The translations under genes were made by a program, and so were the position numbers. From positions 1-28,894 of the forward strand of contig CAKULV010000040.1 of NCBI GenBank assembly GCA_934667425.1: DNA of 28,894 nucleotides, given 5' to 3'. The DNA is from an uncultured Kiritimatiellota bacterium (GTDB taxonomy: Bacteria; Verrucomicrobiota; Kiritimatiellia; RFP12; UBA1067). A model generated the notes under the pieces. It did not search any database and was not told the origin of the DNA. It saw only the letters and a program-made list of their open reading frames with translations. Shown here one piece after another: positions 17,328 through 26,300 of the stretch. Numbering within the stretch: the stretch's first letter is position 1; each line of letters opens with the position of its first letter.

Positions 17328-19775
17328 ATGGGAAGGCCCCTCGTTCTGCCGCCTCTCTTCGCGCTTCCGATGCTGTGGAGCCTGTGCGCGGCGGAGCCGT
17401 TGGCCGTTCAGGTGTTCCGTCCTGAGCGGATGGAGACGGGCGCGACGAACATCAAGCCTCTGCAGCCGATTGACGCCGCGTCCTGGATATGGATGGACGG
17501 CGAGGATGTTTGGGGCGAGGCGGCCATGGCCGCCGACGCCTGGGCGGACCCCCTGCCGCCGCCGTGCAGCCGGTTCTACCGCTTCAGGCGCGAGTTCGAG
17601 TCGGACGGCTCCCCGCTTTCGATAGACGTCAGCGCAGACGAGCGTTTCGTCCTCCTGCTCGACGGGCGGGCGATCGCGCGCGGGCCGCACCGCGGGATCG
17701 TCCATCACTGGTACTACCAGAGCTACGAGATCACGGGCCTTGCGCGCGGAAGGCATGTGCTGGAGGCGGTATGCTGGCAGCTCGGCAACCATGCGCCGAT
17801 CGCGCAGCTGTCCTGGCGCGGCGGCTTCATCCTCAGGGCCGCAGGCCCGTATGACGCGAGGCTGTCGACGGGGAAGGCCGTGTGGCAGGTCGGAAGGCTT
17901 CGGAACACGCGCTTCACGGATCGAGGCACGAGCCGGACTTATGGCGCGGGCTCGCAGTGCGAGATCTACGGCACGTCGTTTGTCGGAGAACAGCCGGAAC
18001 GCTGGGAGGCGGCGGCGGTCGTGCGTCCCGGGATAGTGCGCAATCCGTACGGCGGCCGCCGCAACGGATGGAGGCTCTTCCCGACGGAGCGCCCGGACCA
18101 GATGCACGAGGTCAAGACGCCAGGCCGCGTCGTGAACGTAAAGGCCGACCTGACGCGGCCCTTCACGGTGCCGGCGGGCGGTACGGTCGACCTGTGGTGG
18201 GACCTTGAGGACTACTACTGCGGCTATCCTGAGATGGAGGTCTTTGGCGGCAAGGGCGCAACCGTGCGCTGGGGATGGGCCGAGTCGCTGCGCGACGACA
18301 GGGGACTGAAGGGGAATCGCGGCGAATGGCGGGGCAAGTCGTTCTCCCAGGCATTCACGGACACCTTTCACGCCGACGGACGTGGCTCCGCGTTTTTCAC
18401 GACTCCGTGGTGGCGGTGCGGACGCTGGTGCCGCCTGACCGTCACCGCTGCGGACGATCATGTAGAGATAAGGCGGGTCGCGATTGCGGAGTGCCGCTAT
18501 CCGCTCTCCGCCGACTTCTCGTTCGAGTCGGACGATGCGGAGCTGGATCGCATCGTGGGCATCTGCCGCAGGGCGCAGGAGACGTGTGCGCACGAGATGC
18601 TTTTCGACTGTCCGTATTACGAGCAGCAGATGTATCCCGGCGACGCGCGCATCCAGATGCAGGTATTGAATGTCCTGACGAGCGACGACCGCCTGACTCG
18701 CTTTGGGATGTCCATCTTCGACTTCGATCGCCGAAATGACGGCTTCGTGGGGATGAATTGCCCGACACGCGGTACGCAGGAAAGCCCGACCTACACGATG
18801 TGCTGGATCATGATGTTCCGCGACTACCTGATGTGGCACGACAACGCCGCGTTCCTGCGGGCGCGCCTGCCCGGAATCCGGTGTGCGCTCATGAGCCTCG
18901 ACCGCTACATCGACGGAGACGGGCTCCTGCGTGACGTGCCAGGCTGGAATTACGTGGACTGGGTGCGCGAATGGAACACAAAGGACGAAAGCGGAGTGCC
19001 GCCGGGCTGCCATGACGGCGACGAGCCGGGGTCGATCGTAAGCCTTCTCTACCTCAACGCGCTCAATGCGGCGGCGGAAGTCGAGGACGCGCTTGGCGAA
19101 CGGGAGTTCGCGTCCATCTGGAGGGGGAGGGCAAAGCGCCTCGGCTCCGCGATTGTCCGTCTTTTCTGGGACGGGGGGCGCGGTGCGCTTGCGGACGTTC
19201 GCGAGAAGACCTCGTTCAGTGAACACGCGCAGTGCCTGGCGATACTTGGCGGCATTCTCGCGCAGGGGCAGGAAGATGCGGCGTTCGGGGCGCTGGCAAG
19301 GGGAGACGGGATGTCGGCCGCGAGCTCCTATTTTTCCTACTACATCTTTGACACGTTGGCGAAAATGGGCCGGACGGATCTCATCCTGAAGAGGTTCGAC
19401 TACTGGCGCAACTTCCTCGCGGCCGGCGCCAAGACGGCGTTCGAGACGCAGAATGTCGATTTCACCCGAAGCGACTGCCATGCGTGGAGCGCATGCCCGA
19501 TCTATTTCTTGGCGACGGCGTTCGCCGGCATCCGTCCTGACGGGCCGTTCTTCCGCTCCGTACGCATTGCGCCGAATCCGGCCGGGCTTAAGCGCATCCG
19601 GGCGACGGCGCCGTCGCCAAAGGGCGTCATTGGGGCGGACTTCGACTTCGCCGACGGCGCTGCGAAGGGGCGGATCGTCCTGCCGGAGGGCATGACGGGC
19701 GTCTTCGAGTGGAATGGAACGCGACAGGCGCTGCATTCGGGCGAAAACACGGTTCCGGCCGAATGCGGGGAATAG
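17328..19775 (+). CDS. Exported alpha-L-rhamnosidase (GH78)
   Basis: 815 residues from ATG 17328, 11 bp after the previous stop, with GGAGGG 5 nt upstream. A GTG at 17313 overlapping that stop is possible but less likely. The signal peptide ends near LWSLCAAE. N-terminal sandwich domains include ASWIWMDGE, SRFYRFRREFE, SIDVSADERFVLLLDGRAIARGP and YEITGLARGRHVLEA, as in GH78. The (alpha/alpha)6 catalytic barrel has LFDCPYYEQQMYPGDARIQ, with Asp427, Glu432 and Asp439 in the GH78 D-x4-E-x6-D spacing. The end (DCHAWSACPIYFLATAFAGI, then VRIAPNPAGLKRI) is the typical GH78 C-terminus. It should release terminal rhamnose from rhamnogalacturonan oligosaccharides or other glycans. No terminator is obvious after it, but a new promoter follows. 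Confidence 0.92.
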   Translation: MGRPLVLPPLFALPMLWSLCAAEPLAVQVFRPERMETGATNIKPLQPIDAASWIWMDGEDVWGEAAMAADAWADPLPPPCSRFYRFRREFESDGSPLSIDVSADERFVLLLDGRAIARGPHRGIVHHWYYQSYEITGLARGRHVLEAVCWQLGNHAPIAQLSWRGGFILRAAGPYDARLSTGKAVWQVGRLRNTRFTDRGTSRTYGAGSQCEIYGTSFVGEQPERWEAAAVVRPGIVRNPYGGRRNGWRLFPTERPDQMHEVKTPGRVVNVKADLTRPFTVPAGGTVDLWWDLEDYYCGYPEMEVFGGKGATVRWGWAESLRDDRGLKGNRGEWRGKSFSQAFTDTFHADGRGSAFFTTPWWRCGRWCRLTVTAADDHVEIRRVAIAECRYPLSADFSFESDDAELDRIVGICRRAQETCAHEMLFDCPYYEQQMYPGDARIQMQVLNVLTSDDRLTRFGMSIFDFDRRNDGFVGMNCPTRGTQESPTYTMCWIMMFRDYLMWHDNAAFLRARLPGIRCALMSLDRYIDGDGLLRDVPGWNYVDWVREWNTKDESGVPPGCHDGDEPGSIVSLLYLNALNAAAEVEDALGEREFASIWRGRAKRLGSAIVRLFWDGGRGALADVREKTSFSEHAQCLAILGGILAQGQEDAAFGALARGDGMSAASSYFSYYIFDTLAKMGRTDLILKRFDYWRNFLAAGAKTAFETQNVDFTRSDCHAWSACPIYFLATAFAGIRPDGPFFRSVRIAPNPAGLKRIRATAPSPKGVIGADFDFADGAAKGRIVLPEGMTGVFEWNGTRQALHSGENTVPAECGE

Positions 19776-19894
19776 ATGTCGCCGCGCCGGATTCCCAAGG
19801 CAAAGCGGGGGGCGGCGGATTGCCAGATGGCGCGAAGCTGCTCGTATTCCCCGAACCGCCGCAGAAGATGCCGCCAAACCTCATTTTTTCAGGT

Positions 19895-19906
19895 AAAAAA
19901 AAAAAA
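19895..19906 (+). repeat. A12 homopolymer upstream of the operon 3 promoter
   Basis: Twelve consecutive A bases end 11 bp before the -35 at 19918. An A-tract here could act as an UP element or DNA bend; its length makes it prone to slippage. Confidence 0.9.
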
Positions 19907-19920
19907 CAATTTCGCAATTG
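19907..19920. promoter_or_regulatory. Inverted repeat overlapping the operon 3 -35
   Basis: CAATT-TCGC-AATTG is a perfect 5-bp inverted repeat whose right arm overlaps the -35 hexamer. CAATT recurs at about 19925 and 19943. The placement fits a repressor operator, but no regulator gene is present in the window. Confidence 0.4.
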
Positions 19921-19946
19921 CTTCCAATTCTCTTATTTGCTACAAT
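19918..19946 (+). promoter_or_regulatory. Promoter of operon 3
   Basis: TTGCTT (19918-19923), 17-bp spacer, TACAAT (19941-19946) with TGC immediately upstream (extended -10). Start near 19953 gives a leader of about 64 nt containing GGAGGA (20003-20008). Confidence 0.7.
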
Positions 19947-20016
19947 TTGATGGCGAAGGGCGGATCGGGTGGTGTGCCGCCCATATGGGTATGCAAGTGA
20001 CTGGAGGAATTATACG

Positions 20017-23000
20017 ATGGCGAGATTGAATGTCTGTATCGGTGCGATTGCCATATCGTCCGCTGCGATTGCGGACATCGTCACAAACGACGTGATGCCC
20101 GACGTGACGGCCGCGACGGTGTTGAGCGGCGTCACCAACATCATATCGACGACGAGGGACGTGAACATCTCCGCCGACCTTACCCTGACGGAACGTTCGT
20201 TCGTATGGCTGCAGGGCGACGGCGGCGTAGGCTACGTGAACATCGCGCCAACGGCCGCCGATGCCACCCTGACGATAGACGGCAATTCCGGGTTCTTCAC
20301 CGCCTACCGCTATTCCGGAGACGGCTTACACGCCTCGTCCGAATGGGGGATGGCCGGCATCGACCAGCTGAACAGTGCCATCCCCAACTGCTACTACCGT
20401 ATGCGCATGGGCGTGGAAGGTGGCGAACCGGGCACGACGGGACGGGCGAAGATCGTCGTCAAGACCAATCCCAGTTTCGGATACCGCGCATTTGGCGGCG
20501 TCTGGGCCAGATACCTGTACGTCGAGCCGTCCGTTTCGCCGGATCCGGATACCGGGACCGTGGATTTCCTGGAGATAGAGAAGGATGCCGTCGCCGACAT
20601 CTCGCACATAGAGGTCGCGGGCAACCACCATCCCGCCCGCATACTCTTCCATGGCGGCACGCTCTTACGCAACAACGCGACATACGTGGATGCGCCGCTT
20701 GCCCCTCGCGAGGGGGCGACGTTGATCCTAAAGGGCGTTGGCGATGCGGCCATCGGGCTGAAGAAGTTGTTCCAGGAGGCAAACTTCACGGCCCGTCTCG
20801 GCGGCGTCGTGCGCATTGAAGGCAAGGATCTCCTGTTGACCAGCGAGGGACACAATCCGGAAGGCATATACGATTGGAACTTCCGTCCCTGGAACATCGG
20901 CGAAGAGGATCGAGTCGAGTGGCGGATCACGGGCGACATCCGCCTGTGCGTGAACACATGGCTCAAGATGGGCGGCGACAACCTTTTACCGAGCGGCCCC
21001 TCCACCGGTGGCGTCATACTCCAGTACGACCCGTCCTTGGTCGGCACGACCGTTGTGAATGAGATCAAATACTGCTGCCTCGACCTCAACGGCACGACGC
21101 AATGCGTGAACAGCGTGACGAGCACGGGCTCCGGGGACGCCATAGGCGTTGTCACGAACACCGCCTGGCGGACGAAATCCTCCACGCTCTGTCTCGGCAC
21201 GGGCGGGGTCGATGGAACGCTGAACGCAAAATGCACGGCGAACGTCGCCATATCCAAGCAGGGGGAGTGCGTGCTTTACGTCAGGGACACCACAGGCGAG
21301 TCGCTTGACATCCAGGCGGGCGAGGTGCGGTTTAGCGGCGCAAGCTCCTTCACGAATGTCACGGCCGCGTCAGGCGCGTCCATGCGGGGTGAAGTCGCGA
21401 TATCGGGAATGCTTGCCTTTTCCGCAGACGTCGATACGCAGTTGCTGGAGCCCGCCCTCTCCGCAGACGCCTACATGACGGTCTCCGGAGTTGCCACACA
21501 GACCGTCTCCACATTGTCGGTGGGTGGCATCGCAGTCAATCCGGGCGTATACAAGGCGTCGGATGCGGCCTGGCTGGCCGAAGGCACGGTCCTGGTCCTT
21601 TCGGCGGAAGGGTTTGTCCCGTCTGATGTCGAATGGGTCGCGGGCGGCAGTTCGGAATCCGCTTCCGACTCCGCAAACTGGTCTGCGGCGGCCGATTTCA
21701 CGAAAGCCGTAAACCGGCCCGTCTTCGCGAAGTCCGGCACGAAGGCCGTATTGGATGGCGGGATGTGGAATTTCGCCGGGCTTTCGTTCGACGCGGCGGG
21801 CGGCTTCACGGTGTCGGCGGACGGCGCGGACAGCGGGATCCGCCTCTTCGGCAACATCGACGTCGCCGTGCCGGATGATGAGGCCGCGCATCCGTACGTG
21901 ATCGAGGCGCCGACCGTAGTGTCCTCCGACCTGACCATCACCATCGCCAGCAACGTCACCGTCGCCATGACAGGCGGCCTTTCCGGCAACGGCAGCCTCA
22001 CGATGACGGGCGTGAACGGCAGCGGGATGACGTACGGATACAATGATCGGGAAGGTGGGCTTGTGCTGGAGAATCCGCGCATTTCCGGCAAGATAGAGCA
22101 TAATCTTGGCGGCGGATGGCTTACGCTCCGCGGCGATGTGGGATGTCCGGGAGACAAGAACGCGATCTATTTCGACTATTCGAGATATGTCAACGGGCAC
22201 AACGGGGACAATGGCGTGTTCAACGGCTCGCTCACGGTGGCGGACGGCGTCACGTTCCACAAGCCCGTGGAGATCAGCGGCGTAGGGCAGATAGGAGGCC
22301 TGTCCGAAAGCTGGTTCCGCTTCGAGGCCGGCAGCACAAACGTATTCAGGGAACTGGTGAAAAGCTCCCCGAGCGTAACGTTCCGGGCGGGGAACAATGC
22401 CGAGGTCGTATTTGAGAAGGGGTGCTACGTGGAGTGGGGGAGCCTCTTCCTGAACGGAAGCGCCTATGACGAGGCTTCAGCCCCGTGCTATATCTTCAAC
22501 GGCCCGGTGCGGCTTGATGCGCCTGTACGCCAGCTTTCCAGCTTCTACACGGTCAAATTTGAATTCCGTTGCGCCGGGTCGTATTCCAGGCTCTTCTTCG
22601 CGGTTGCGAAATCCATATGCACGTTTGGCGCCGACGAGGCCTTCACCGATACCGGGGTGCTGTTCTCCGATCCGGACGGCAGATTCGGGCTGGGGACGAC
22701 GCGCCAGACGTTCAAGTGGATGTCCAGCGGGGCAGTAAAGGATTTCACGGCCGATGGCGGCCGGCAGTGGGGGACGATCTCCGGCACGGCGGCGACGCTC
22801 GCGATATCCCCCGGCGTTCCGGACGAAGGCATGCTGTCCGTGACGAACTGCGGTACGCAGATTACAGGCTGGGTGAAGCTTGTCAAGAGCGGCGATGGCT
22901 TCCACAGGCTTCTGGCGCGCGACTACGAGTCCTATGGCGACGTGGAGGTGTCGGGCGGGACGCTCGTCTTCGATCCCGGCGCGACGTGGCTCAACGGCAC

Positions 23001-23274
23001 GAACGTGATCGTGAACGGGACAGGCACGCTGAAGACCGGGGCGAAAGGGACCTTTGGCAGGGATTGCGTACTCTCCGCGGATGGGGATGGATGGACGATC
23101 GACCTGACGGGCAACCAGCGCGTGTCGTCCTTCTGGGTTGACGGGGTGAAGATGCCGTCCGGCACGTACGGATCGTCCGCGAGCTCGGCGACCGACAAGA
23201 CTCTTTCCACCCACTTCGCCGGGACGGGCGTCATAATGGTCCCGAACAAGGCCATGCGCATAGTCGTGCGGTAG
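20017..23274 (+). CDS. Large exported beta-strand-repeat protein, first gene of operon 3
   Basis: 1085 residues from ATG 20017, with GGAGGA 8 nt upstream and a clean signal peptide (MARLNVCIGAIAISSAAIA, then DIV). An earlier in-frame ATG at 19969 adds 16 residues ahead of the signal peptide and has no ribosome site. The protein is almost wholly short strands rich in Gly, Thr, Ser and Val. A module boundary near residue 537 (VEWVAGGSSESASDSANWSA) parallels the N-W-S-D/A blocks of the first lead protein. FDVPVK-like and LTITIASNVTVAMTGGLSGN passages are autotransporter-repeat-like. The C-terminal region (about 953-1085) has VKLVKSGDGFHRLLARDYES, GGTLVFDPGATW and VDGVKMPSGTYGSSASS, then ends in MRIVVR. 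No catalytic or anchoring domain recognised. Probable surface or matrix scaffold, by analogy with the other two lead genes. Confidence 0.78.
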   Translation: MARLNVCIGAIAISSAAIADIVTNDVMPDVTAATVLSGVTNIISTTRDVNISADLTLTERSFVWLQGDGGVGYVNIAPTAADATLTIDGNSGFFTAYRYSGDGLHASSEWGMAGIDQLNSAIPNCYYRMRMGVEGGEPGTTGRAKIVVKTNPSFGYRAFGGVWARYLYVEPSVSPDPDTGTVDFLEIEKDAVADISHIEVAGNHHPARILFHGGTLLRNNATYVDAPLAPREGATLILKGVGDAAIGLKKLFQEANFTARLGGVVRIEGKDLLLTSEGHNPEGIYDWNFRPWNIGEEDRVEWRITGDIRLCVNTWLKMGGDNLLPSGPSTGGVILQYDPSLVGTTVVNEIKYCCLDLNGTTQCVNSVTSTGSGDAIGVVTNTAWRTKSSTLCLGTGGVDGTLNAKCTANVAISKQGECVLYVRDTTGESLDIQAGEVRFSGASSFTNVTAASGASMRGEVAISGMLAFSADVDTQLLEPALSADAYMTVSGVATQTVSTLSVGGIAVNPGVYKASDAAWLAEGTVLVLSAEGFVPSDVEWVAGGSSESASDSANWSAAADFTKAVNRPVFAKSGTKAVLDGGMWNFAGLSFDAAGGFTVSADGADSGIRLFGNIDVAVPDDEAAHPYVIEAPTVVSSDLTITIASNVTVAMTGGLSGNGSLTMTGVNGSGMTYGYNDREGGLVLENPRISGKIEHNLGGGWLTLRGDVGCPGDKNAIYFDYSRYVNGHNGDNGVFNGSLTVADGVTFHKPVEISGVGQIGGLSESWFRFEAGSTNVFRELVKSSPSVTFRAGNNAEVVFEKGCYVEWGSLFLNGSAYDEASAPCYIFNGPVRLDAPVRQLSSFYTVKFEFRCAGSYSRLFFAVAKSICTFGADEAFTDTGVLFSDPDGRFGLGTTRQTFKWMSSGAVKDFTADGGRQWGTISGTAATLAISPGVPDEGMLSVTNCGTQITGWVKLVKSGDGFHRLLARDYESYGDVEVSGGTLVFDPGATWLNGTNVIVNGTGTLKTGAKGTFGRDCVLSADGDGWTIDLTGNQRVSSFWVDGVKMPSGTYGSSASSATDKTLSTHFAGTGVIMVPNKAMRIVVR

Positions 23275-23280
23275 GGGCGG

Positions 23281-23298
23281 GCCGCGGAATCCCGCGGC
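23281..23298 (+). other. Intercistronic hairpin
   Basis: GCCGCGG, loop AATC, CCGCGGC: a perfect 7-bp GC stem 6 bp after the upstream stop, with no T-run. It may stabilise the 3' end of the upstream message or attenuate entry into the next gene rather than terminate. Confidence 0.5.
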
Positions 23299-23361
23299 AA
23301 CGGGGGCAGATGAATGAGCGGGAACGCATATCGAAAGTTGAGGCATGGGAAAGGAACGGTC

Positions 23362-26300
23362 ATGGTCATGAGCAGGATTGGCATGCGTGCGCTGCGTTGC
23401 GCCGCCATTGCGTTGGGAATTGCCTCGGCGGCGATTGTCGCCAATGCCGGGCCGAACGTCATATTCGATACCGACATGGCAGAGGGTTGCGACGACGTCG
23501 GCTCGTTGGCCGTCCTGCACGCACTCGCCGACGATGGCAAATGCCGGATCATCGCAATGGGCACCTGCACACGCGACAACCAGTCCGTCGCCGCCGTGGA
23601 GATCGTCAACAGGTTCTACGGGCGAGGGGAGATACCCGTCGGATGTTCCAAGGAGATTGGCGTCGTAGGGACGCCGGGCGGGAACCCGGCGCGTCCCGGG
23701 CACCAGAAGTACGCTCGCCTCGCGGATGAGTATGCGGACTGGGTGAAGCACCGCAACTCCAACGATGCGCCGGACGCCTGCGACGTGTACAGGAAGGCGC
23801 TCGCGTCCGCGCCGGACAACAGCGTGGTGTTCATCTCCACGGGGTTCATGACGAACATGCGCCGCCTGCTGGAGACGAAGGGGGATGCCCACTCTCCGCT
23901 TGACGGCCGCGCCCTTGTCTCGAAGAAGGTGAAGGCCTGGTACGCGATGGCCTGCAGGGACGGGAAGCGCCGCGAGTACAACGTGATGCACGATGTCGCT
24001 TCGGCGAAGATTGCGTTCGCGAAGTGGCCTTCTGCGATCTTCTGGGCCGATTTCGACCTCGGGGCCGGGATATGTTCCGGGCGCAGGGTCGCCGAGACCG
24101 CCTACGGATTTCGCAATCCCGTGAAGGACGTGTTCTCGTGGAGCCTGCCGAGCCGCGAGGCGGTACTCGCGAAGGGCAAGGGGGGAGGGCTCGGGGGAAG
24201 ATCGTCGTGGGGCGGGATGGCTGTCCTCGCGGCGGTGGATGGCGTGCCCCGGTACTTCTCTGGCGAGAGCGGCGTCTACAGGATATTGGACGATTCCGGC
24301 ACGACCGAATGGTTCCCGGACAAGAACGGCCGAACCCTGCGTCTCGTCTCCGCGGCGGGGCGCCAGCACAGGGTATACAAAGGCCACAACTACGGCGCGA
24401 TCCTCGACGAGCTCATCGCAAGGATCCCGAAATGCCGCAGGGACGACGAGACCATCACGGCGTACAGGCAGTACAGGCTCGAGAGGACCGGCACGGGGGT
24501 CCGCATGGCGCACAGGGGAAAGACGCTGTGGAACCTTGAGATAGACAACCCCGAGGGGCGCCCGTTCTTCCATCCGCTGACGCTTCCCTCGGGGCGGACG
24601 CTCACGGACTTGCGGCCGAAGGATCACGTGTGGCATCTTGGCTACTGGTTCTCGTGGAAGTACGTCAACGGGGTCAACTACTGGGAGCCTGCGGATGCGC
24701 AGCGCAAGGGGGCGGAGCCGGAGGGGCGGACCAGGGTGGTGAAGAAGTCGGTCGGGATCGATGGGCTGGACTGCAATGTCCGCCTGGAGCTCGAGTACGG
24801 CCCCCGCAGCGGGAATGCCACGGTCCTTGAGGAGACGCGGAACATCACCGTCGATCCGCCGGACCGGAACGGCGGTTACACGATCACCGTCCGCCATGCG
24901 TTCAAGGCCCTCGCCGACGTGACGCTCGGCCGCACTCCGCCGCACGGCAGCGCGGCCGAGGGGAAATGGGGCGGCGGGTACGCCGGCGCAACGCTGAGGC
25001 TTGCCCCGGAGGCCGCGGCCTCGTTTGGGGTGCAAGGCTACGGCGGCGGCGACTCGCCCGCCCGATGCACCGCGTCGGAAACGAAGTTCATCGATTTCAC
25101 CGATCCCGCCACGGGCGAGGGCGTGACGTTCACGCAGCTCAAGGCGCCGCCCTCCGGGAAGTTCTACGTGTGGCCGGACAAGCGCATGATAAACCCATCC
25201 CCGGTGTATGACGCTCCGCTGTCCCTGAAGAAGGGCGAGATGCTCGAGCTCGCCTATAGGCTGGCGGTCCATGCGGACAAGTCCGTAAAGGGGACGCTTG
25301 CCCGGCGTCCCGTGGAGCCGATGGATCGCGGGCTCGTGGCGTCAGTCTCTCCGCGTGGGACGTACGTTTCGTGGAGGATGCTCGAGACGGACGCCAGGGA
25401 CGTAGGGTTCGATCTCTGGCGCAAGGACGGCGGCAGGGTCGAGAAGGTGAATGCGGCGCCGATCGTGCAGACGTCCGACTTCTTCATGCCCGGCTACACC
25501 AACGCCGCCGCGCTGTATTCCGTGGACGGCAAGACGTTCTGTCCCGTGCGCCGCGTGGGCGGCATAGACGTGCCGTACGTCAGTTTCAGGCTGCAGGACA
25601 CGAACGCGACGGTCTCCGCCGTGGCCGTAGGCGACCTGGACGGGGACGGCGCGTACGATTACGTCGTTAAGACTCCATCGGGCGGCACCGACCCGTGGGA
25701 CCTCGTATGGAAGCCGGCGCCGGACACGCACAAGATAGAGGCGTACGGTTCGGACGGGCGCTTCCTGTGGCGGCGTGACATGGGGTGGAACATCGAGATG
25801 GGCATCTGGTATCTCCCGATGGTCGTCGCGGATCTCGACGGCGACGGGAAGGCGGAGGTCGTCGTGAAGTCCGCCCCACTCTCCCCCGACTTCCGCGATC
25901 CGGACGGAAGGGTGAATGACGGGCCGGAGTTCCTGACCGTGCTCGACGGGATGACGGGCGAGATCCGCGCGCAGACGCCGTGGATCCCGCGCGGATGCCC
26001 GGACCCGATCTCCGACTACAACCACTTCAACTCGCGCAACCAGATTGCGATCGCGCATCTCGACGGCAAGACGCCGTGCGTCGTGATAGAGCGCGGCACG
26101 TACGGGCTGATGGTCGTGGAGGCCTACAGGTTCACCGGGACTTCCCTGGAGCGCATATGGAGATTTGACAACGAGTTCCTCCCGCGCCGGTTCAAGGGGC
26201 AGGGGGACCACGCCTGCCTGTGCGAGGATGTGGACGGCGACGGGTTCGACGAGGTGCTGATCGGGTCGCTGACGCTGGACCACGACGGAACGGTGCTGTG

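Noticed and set aside
19601..19618. Perfect 18-bp palindrome GGCGACGGCGCCGTCGCC as another inserted repeat copy
   Set aside because: It lies in the GH78 C-terminus where the encoded residues (RATAPSPKG) fit the normal family pattern, so it is probably a codon-usage coincidence despite sharing the repeat core.
17235..19877. 880-codon open frame on the - strand
   Set aside because: It is antisense to the GH78 gene; its product is Arg/Pro-rich without family motifs. Long antisense frames are expected where third codon positions are mostly G or C.
24400..25330. Assembly fusion or frameshift joining separate genes in the three-domain protein
   Set aside because: The frame is continuous through both linkers, with no internal ribosome site plus signal peptide at either junction and uniform codon use. 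Long-read confirmation would still be useful.
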